Of a stretch of 64,000 bases of DNA, positions 60,638 through 64,000 are shown in pieces. The translations under genes and the position numbers were made by a program. The stretch is taken from the NCBI GenBank assembly GCA_024233285.1, contig JACKPU010000006.1, positions 1-64,000 on the forward strand. Reading direction: 5' to 3'. Position 1 is the stretch's first letter, and each line of letters begins with the position of its first letter. Source of the DNA: Opitutaceae bacterium. GTDB taxonomy: Bacteria > Verrucomicrobiota > Verrucomicrobiia > Opitutales > Opitutaceae. The notes beneath the pieces are model-generated. The model was not told where the DNA came from. It was given only the letters and a program-made list of their open reading frames with translations, and searched no databases.

Positions 60638-62218
60638 TTACTCGGTCGCAGCAAAGCGATAGGCGTAGAGATCGGCGTCGCGCAGCACGAAGCGCACCTT
60701 GATCGGCTGGCCGGCGATTTCGCTTAAGCGGCCTTTGCCAGTCCAGGTTACCAGACGGTCAATCGCATCGCCAAAGATCGGCTCGCAGTCCTCGAGTGCG
60801 AAGCCCGGAAGGGCATTGCCGTTGGAATCCTGCAATTCGACGCGGATATCACCCGCGACGGAGGTCGCGAAGTTGAGTCGCAGTTCCTCACCGGAAAAGA
60901 CCACGGGTTTGGTGACGCATTCGCCGCCGCTCAGGGGGGCGTTGAGGGAAACAAAGCCGTCGAGGCGCAGCGTGTAGCGGCGCAGCGAGCTGCCGCCGGC
61001 GTGACCAGTCCAGTAATTCTCGATCGCGTAAAACGAAAGTTCGTTGGGCGCGTCGGGTGCGAGCGTCGAAGGCGTTTCGACCAATTGCCAGGCGACATAT
61101 TGGTGCCCGTAATTCCACGTGCCGGTGCGCTCCGGACCGGGGCGGAGAAAAGCCTCGGGCCAGCGCTCAAAGGTTACGCCATCGCGACTGGCCATGAGCA
61201 GGGTGTTGCTGATTGCGGTGCCGTAGCGCATTTGTGCACTGGAACGCAGCTCGCGATGTTCGCGGTCCGGCAGCGCGCGCATTGAGTCGCCCCATGACCG
61301 TTCAAGATAGTGGGCGGGGAATCCGAGAAAGATATGCGGGGCGCGCGCATAAGGCGTCACGGTGTTGGTGTAGAGTTCGATCTCGCGCGGATCGTTCGGA
61401 TAAACCAACGGCTCTGGTTCCGACCAATGCACCAAATCAGTCGAGGTCGCGGTGCTGATTGAGCGCGGGCCTTCGGGATGCCAGTCGCCCTTTTGACTGC
61501 TGCCGCGGGGAAACGTGCGCCAATAGGCGCGATATTCACCGCGTGGTGCGTCCCAAAAGACCAGGTTTTGCGAATCGAACGCACCGGCGGTGATGACGGG
61601 GTGATCCACCAGTGGCGTCCAACGCACCCCGTCAGCCGACTTCATGAGCACCAAGCCGTGTTCTCCGTCCGAACGGAAGGCGCCCTTGTAAAGCGCGTCG
61701 GGAGTGGCCGCGGGATTCTCGTCGCGAAAAATGGCCGGGTGCGCGGCGTCGACGTTGAGGGCACCGATTTCGCCGGTGGTGAGGACGATGTTGTTCGCAG
61801 TGGAGCCCTTGGCCATGTGCAACCCGAGGTTGGGTTTGGTCCAATGCACGCCATCCTTGCTTTCGGCGAGACAGGTGTAGCGGTGATCGTGGGATTCGCT
61901 GACTATCTTGCCCGGCTCCACTTTGATCGCGAAGCCTTTGTAATACATCCGATAGGTGTCGCCGTCTAGGAACACGCTGACATAGCCGCAGCCGGTGCCT
62001 TCCCAAGGCTCGTCGAAGTGCATGACAACTTCGCGCGGCTGCGGATGCTGCAACTGTTGACGGGCGCCGCCGGTGAGCGAATCGATCAGCGCGGCATCGA
62101 CGAACAATTCCCGCCGTGTGCCGATATCAGTGGGTGCGGACATGAGGGCAGAGCAGGCGAGTAGAGGAACGATTAACGAGCACAGTCGGGGTGAACGAAA
62201 GCGCGCCGCCGCGCTCAT
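60638..62218 (-). CDS. Secreted five-bladed beta-propeller glycosidase-like protein (GH32/GH43-like)
   Basis: 526 residues with a signal peptide (SPRLCSLIVPLLACSALMSAP), so it is exported. Repeated blade motifs such as YRMYYKGF, TCLAESKDGVHWTKP, LVLMKSADGVRWTPL and ISTATSTDLVHWSEPE resemble GH32/GH43-type five-bladed propellers, and a beta-sandwich-like C-terminus (GECVTKPVVFSGEELRLNF) fits such secreted proteins common in Planctomycetota and Verrucomicrobiota. Catalytic acidic residues were not pinned down, so activity is unproven. It overlaps the sugar kinase gene by 4 bp, so these two form an operon. Confidence 0.8.
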   Translation of the reverse strand: MSAAARFRSPRLCSLIVPLLACSALMSAPTDIGTRRELFVDAALIDSLTGGARQQLQHPQPREVVMHFDEPWEGTGCGYVSVFLDGDTYRMYYKGFAIKVEPGKIVSESHDHRYTCLAESKDGVHWTKPNLGLHMAKGSTANNIVLTTGEIGALNVDAAHPAIFRDENPAATPDALYKGAFRSDGEHGLVLMKSADGVRWTPLVDHPVITAGAFDSQNLVFWDAPRGEYRAYWRTFPRGSSQKGDWHPEGPRSISTATSTDLVHWSEPEPLVYPNDPREIELYTNTVTPYARAPHIFLGFPAHYLERSWGDSMRALPDREHRELRSSAQMRYGTAISNTLLMASRDGVTFERWPEAFLRPGPERTGTWNYGHQYVAWQLVETPSTLAPDAPNELSFYAIENYWTGHAGGSSLRRYTLRLDGFVSLNAPLSGGECVTKPVVFSGEELRLNFATSVAGDIRVELQDSNGNALPGFALEDCEPIFGDAIDRLVTWTGKGRLSEIAGQPIKVRFVLRDADLYAYRFAATE

Positions 62219-63312
62219 CGCACGACCCGAGCGCCGCCGCCGGCGATCTGTTTTTCGACCTCCTTGCGCGTGGCCATCGAGGTGTCGCCGGGCGTGGTCG
62301 AAGCGAGCGCGCCGTGAGCCGCACCGTATTCGACGGCCTTTTGCGCATCGTTGAATTGTAAGAATCCGAATTGCAGACCCGAGGCGAACGAATCGCCGCC
62401 GCCGACGCGGTCGAGGATCTCGAGTTCCGGATACTGGCGGCTTTCATGGAATTTGCCGTCGTGCCAGAGGATCGCGGACCAGTCGTTCTTCGTCGCGGTG
62501 ATAACCCGGCGGAGCGTGGTGGCGGCGACTTTGAAGTTGGGAAATTCCTCCACCGCAGTTTCGATCATATCCTTGAAGGCATCGATCTCGATCTTGGAGA
62601 TGTTGTGGTCGGCGCCCTTGACCTCGAAACCGAGCGAGGCGGTGAAGTCCTCCTCGTTGCCGATCATGACGTCGACGTATTTGGCGATCTCGCGATTGAC
62701 CTCCTGGGCTTTTTTCAAACCGCCGATGGTCTTCCAGAGCGACGGACGGTAATTGAGGTCGTAGGAAACGATGGTGCCGTGCTTCTTCGCTGCCTTGACC
62801 GCTTCGATCGTCAGTTCCGCGGTCGTGGCGGAAAGAGCGGCGAAAATCCCGCCGGTGTGAAACCAGCGTGCGCCTACTTTGCCGAAAATGTAGTCCCAAT
62901 CGAAGTCACCGGGCTTGAGCTGGGAGGCTGCGGTGTTGCCACGATCCGGAGTGCCGACGGCACCGCGAATGCCGAAGCCGCGCTCGGTGAAATTCAATCC
63001 GTTGCGGACGGTGCGGCCGATGCCGTCGTCCTCGCGCCACTTGATGAAGTCGGTGGCGACGCCGCCTTGCATGACGAAATCCTCGATCAGGTGACCGACT
63101 TCGTTGTCGACGAAAGCGGTGCACACGCCGGTCTTCAGGCCGAAGCATTTGCGCAAGCCGCGCGAGGTGTTGTATTCGCCGCCGCCTTCCCATGCGGTGA
63201 AGGAGCGGGCGGTGCGCACGCGGCCCTCGCCGGGATCGAGGCGGAGCATGATCTCGCCGAGCGAGAGTTGGTCAAATTGGCATTCCGAGGCGGACTTGAT
63301 CTGGAGGCTCAT
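62215..63312 (-). CDS. PfkB-family carbohydrate kinase (2-keto-3-deoxygluconate kinase-like)
   Basis: Start set at the ATG at 63312 (MSLQIKSASECQFDQLSLGE); the open frame continues upstream with unlike residues. 365 residues. Ribokinase fold: SLGEIMLRLDPGEGRVRTA and the substrate GG motif near the N-terminus, VSYDLNYRPSLW (the KDG-kinase-type NYRP motif near residue 190), GNEEDFTASLGF, and the catalytic base in VGGGDSFASGLQFG near residue 315. It would phosphorylate 2-keto-3-deoxygluconate or a related sugar acid. Cytoplasmic. Encoded with the secreted propeller protein, suggesting use of uronate-containing glycans. Confidence 0.9.
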   Translation of the reverse strand: MSLQIKSASECQFDQLSLGEIMLRLDPGEGRVRTARSFTAWEGGGEYNTSRGLRKCFGLKTGVCTAFVDNEVGHLIEDFVMQGGVATDFIKWREDDGIGRTVRNGLNFTERGFGIRGAVGTPDRGNTAASQLKPGDFDWDYIFGKVGARWFHTGGIFAALSATTAELTIEAVKAAKKHGTIVSYDLNYRPSLWKTIGGLKKAQEVNREIAKYVDVMIGNEEDFTASLGFEVKGADHNISKIEIDAFKDMIETAVEEFPNFKVAATTLRRVITATKNDWSAILWHDGKFHESRQYPELEILDRVGGGDSFASGLQFGFLQFNDAQKAVEYGAAHGALASTTPGDTSMATRKEVEKQIAGGGARVVR

Positions 63313-63438
63313 GAAATCGGGAGGGTTTGCGGAAAGGAGGCTCAGACAAACCGCTGCGTTTGCCGCGGTCAATCATCGTCCTGCCTATGCCGCGATTCGG
63401 GATTGGCGAAAAGCCCCGGATGATGCGAACTGTCCGTT

Positions 63439-64000
63439 ATGCCATCCTTTGTCTCAGCCACCCGCGCTCTCAAACGCCGTCTCGGGACGGTGGTCGATAC
63501 GTCCGAGTCGGGCTGTTGGGCGGCTTCGTTCGACAGCAGCAAGATTTCGTTTTTGCCCGAGGCGGTCATCACGCCGCGCAAGGAAGCGGACGTGGGCGTG
63601 GTGCTGGAATTGGCCAACAAGCACCGCGTGCCCGTGACGGTGCGCGGACGCGGCACGACGCTCATGGGCTCGGCGGCACCGATCGCAGGCGGCTGGGTTA
63701 TCGACATGCTCCGGCTCAATAGAATCAAAATCGACACCGAGGCCGGCATGGCGCACGTGCAGGCCGGCGCGAAGAACGGCGATGTGCAACGCGCGGCGGA
63801 AAAGGCGGGCTGGTTTTATCCGCCCGATCCGTCGTCGAAGGAATATTGCACGATCGGCGGCAACATCGCCTGCAATGCCGGCGGCATGCACGGCGGCAAA
63901 TACGGGGTCACGCGCGACTTTGTGATCGCGGTGCGCGGATTCCTGCCGACGGGTGAATTTGTGGAGTGGGGCACGGCCACCAAGAAATTCGCCGCGGGAT
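63439..64000 (+). CDS. FAD-linked oxidase of the GlcD/D-lactate dehydrogenase type, 3' end cut by window edge
   Basis: ATG at 63439, open to the end of the window (187 codons visible). After MPSFVSATRALKRRLG comes the FAD-binding type 4 (PCMH/VAO) domain: FLPEAVITPRKEADVGVVLE, VPVTVRGRGTTLMG, AHVQAGAKNGDVQRAAEKAG, FYPPDPSSKEYCTIGGNIAC and NAGGMHGGKYGVTRDFV. It oxidises a 2-hydroxy acid such as glycolate or D-lactate. It diverges from the kinase gene across 126 bp. Other open frames over this stretch are shadows. Confidence 0.93.
   Translation, partial: MPSFVSATRALKRRLGTVVDTSESGCWAASFDSSKISFLPEAVITPRKEADVGVVLELANKHRVPVTVRGRGTTLMGSAAPIAGGWVIDMLRLNRIKIDTEAGMAHVQAGAKNGDVQRAAEKAGWFYPPDPSSKEYCTIGGNIACNAGGMHGGKYGVTRDFVIAVRGFLPTGEFVEWGTATKKFAAG

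Noticed and set aside
62371..63423. A 350-residue plus-strand open frame
   Set aside because: Antisense to the PfkB-type kinase; no motif of its own.
63327..63722. A 131-residue open frame (and a 145-residue minus-strand one) near the right edge
   Set aside because: The frame starting at 63439 carries the GlcD-type FAD domain; the others are out-of-frame shadows.
1..64000. CRISPR arrays, insertion sequences, rRNA operons, replication origin
   Set aside because: No regularly spaced repeats, transposase genes, rRNA sequence or DnaA-box cluster were noticed when reading both strands.

Overview
The window is a 64 kb piece of a high-GC bacterial chromosome with densely packed genes. It looks like a verrucomicrobial genome, probably Opitutaceae-like. 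This is inferred from gene content and not from a marker-gene comparison: a FecR/CHASE2-cyclase pair, an extended CcsA, DUF2851, S41 and rhomboid proteases, many Gfo/Idh and xylose-isomerase-like TIM-barrel enzymes, VCBS and five-bladed-propeller proteins, and Shine-Dalgarno signals that are often weak. No insertion sequence, prophage, CRISPR array or rRNA was seen. No stretch longer than 300 bases lacks a gene. Two tRNA genes are present (Ser-TGA and Val-GAC), both with encoded CCA.

Layout. 0-9.4 kb: CHASE2-adenylate cyclase (cut by the left edge), secreted FecR protein, HAD hydrolase, prfA-prmC, tail-specific protease, rhomboid protease, ferredoxin. 9.7-14.2 kb: TonB-dependent receptor, M3 oligopeptidase, a small membrane protein. 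14.2-22.5 kb: a carbohydrate/polyol module with a cupin, two AraC regulators, two Gfo/Idh dehydrogenases, two TIM-barrel isomerase/epimerases, an FG-GAP propeller and a YugP-type metallopeptidase. 22.6-30.9 kb: tRNA-Ser, DUF2851, then the translation/RNA operon nusA-infB-rbfA-nrnA-truB-ribF. 30.9-36.4 kb: tRNA-Val, recN, and a cytochrome c maturation (System II) operon on the minus strand. 36.6-40.1 kb: pxpB-pxpC-pxpA-pcp for pyroglutamate salvage and a periplasmic S24/S26-like protein. 40.2-44.9 kb: ychF, rpsP-trmD-rplS, transketolase. 45.0-51.5 kb: MarR regulator and a complete tripartite RND efflux operon. 51.5-58.6 kb: AsmA-like protein, a two-gene AAA ATPase/TOPRIM-like cassette, and an acyltransferase/acyl-ligase fusion. 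58.6-64 kb: sialidase-like protein, phytanoyl-CoA dioxygenase-like protein, secreted five-bladed propeller glycosidase-like protein, KDG-kinase-like sugar kinase, and a GlcD-type oxidase cut by the right edge.

How the genes work together. Pcp frees pyroglutamate from peptides and PxpABC hydrolyses it to glutamate. The MarR gene sits in front of mexA-mexB-oprM-like genes, with a perfect inverted repeat in its promoter region. An AraC regulator and a Gfo/Idh gene diverge from a region holding tandem 15-bp half-sites 21 bp apart, placed against a plausible -35/-10. The nusA operon begins with a TTGACA promoter followed by an intrinsic terminator only 18 nt before the nusA start codon, which suggests attenuation. 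The best candidate for an undescribed system is the ATPase/TOPRIM-like pair at 54.6-56.3 kb. It resembles the architecture of anti-phage systems such as PARIS or Gabija, but its two genes do not clearly match either.
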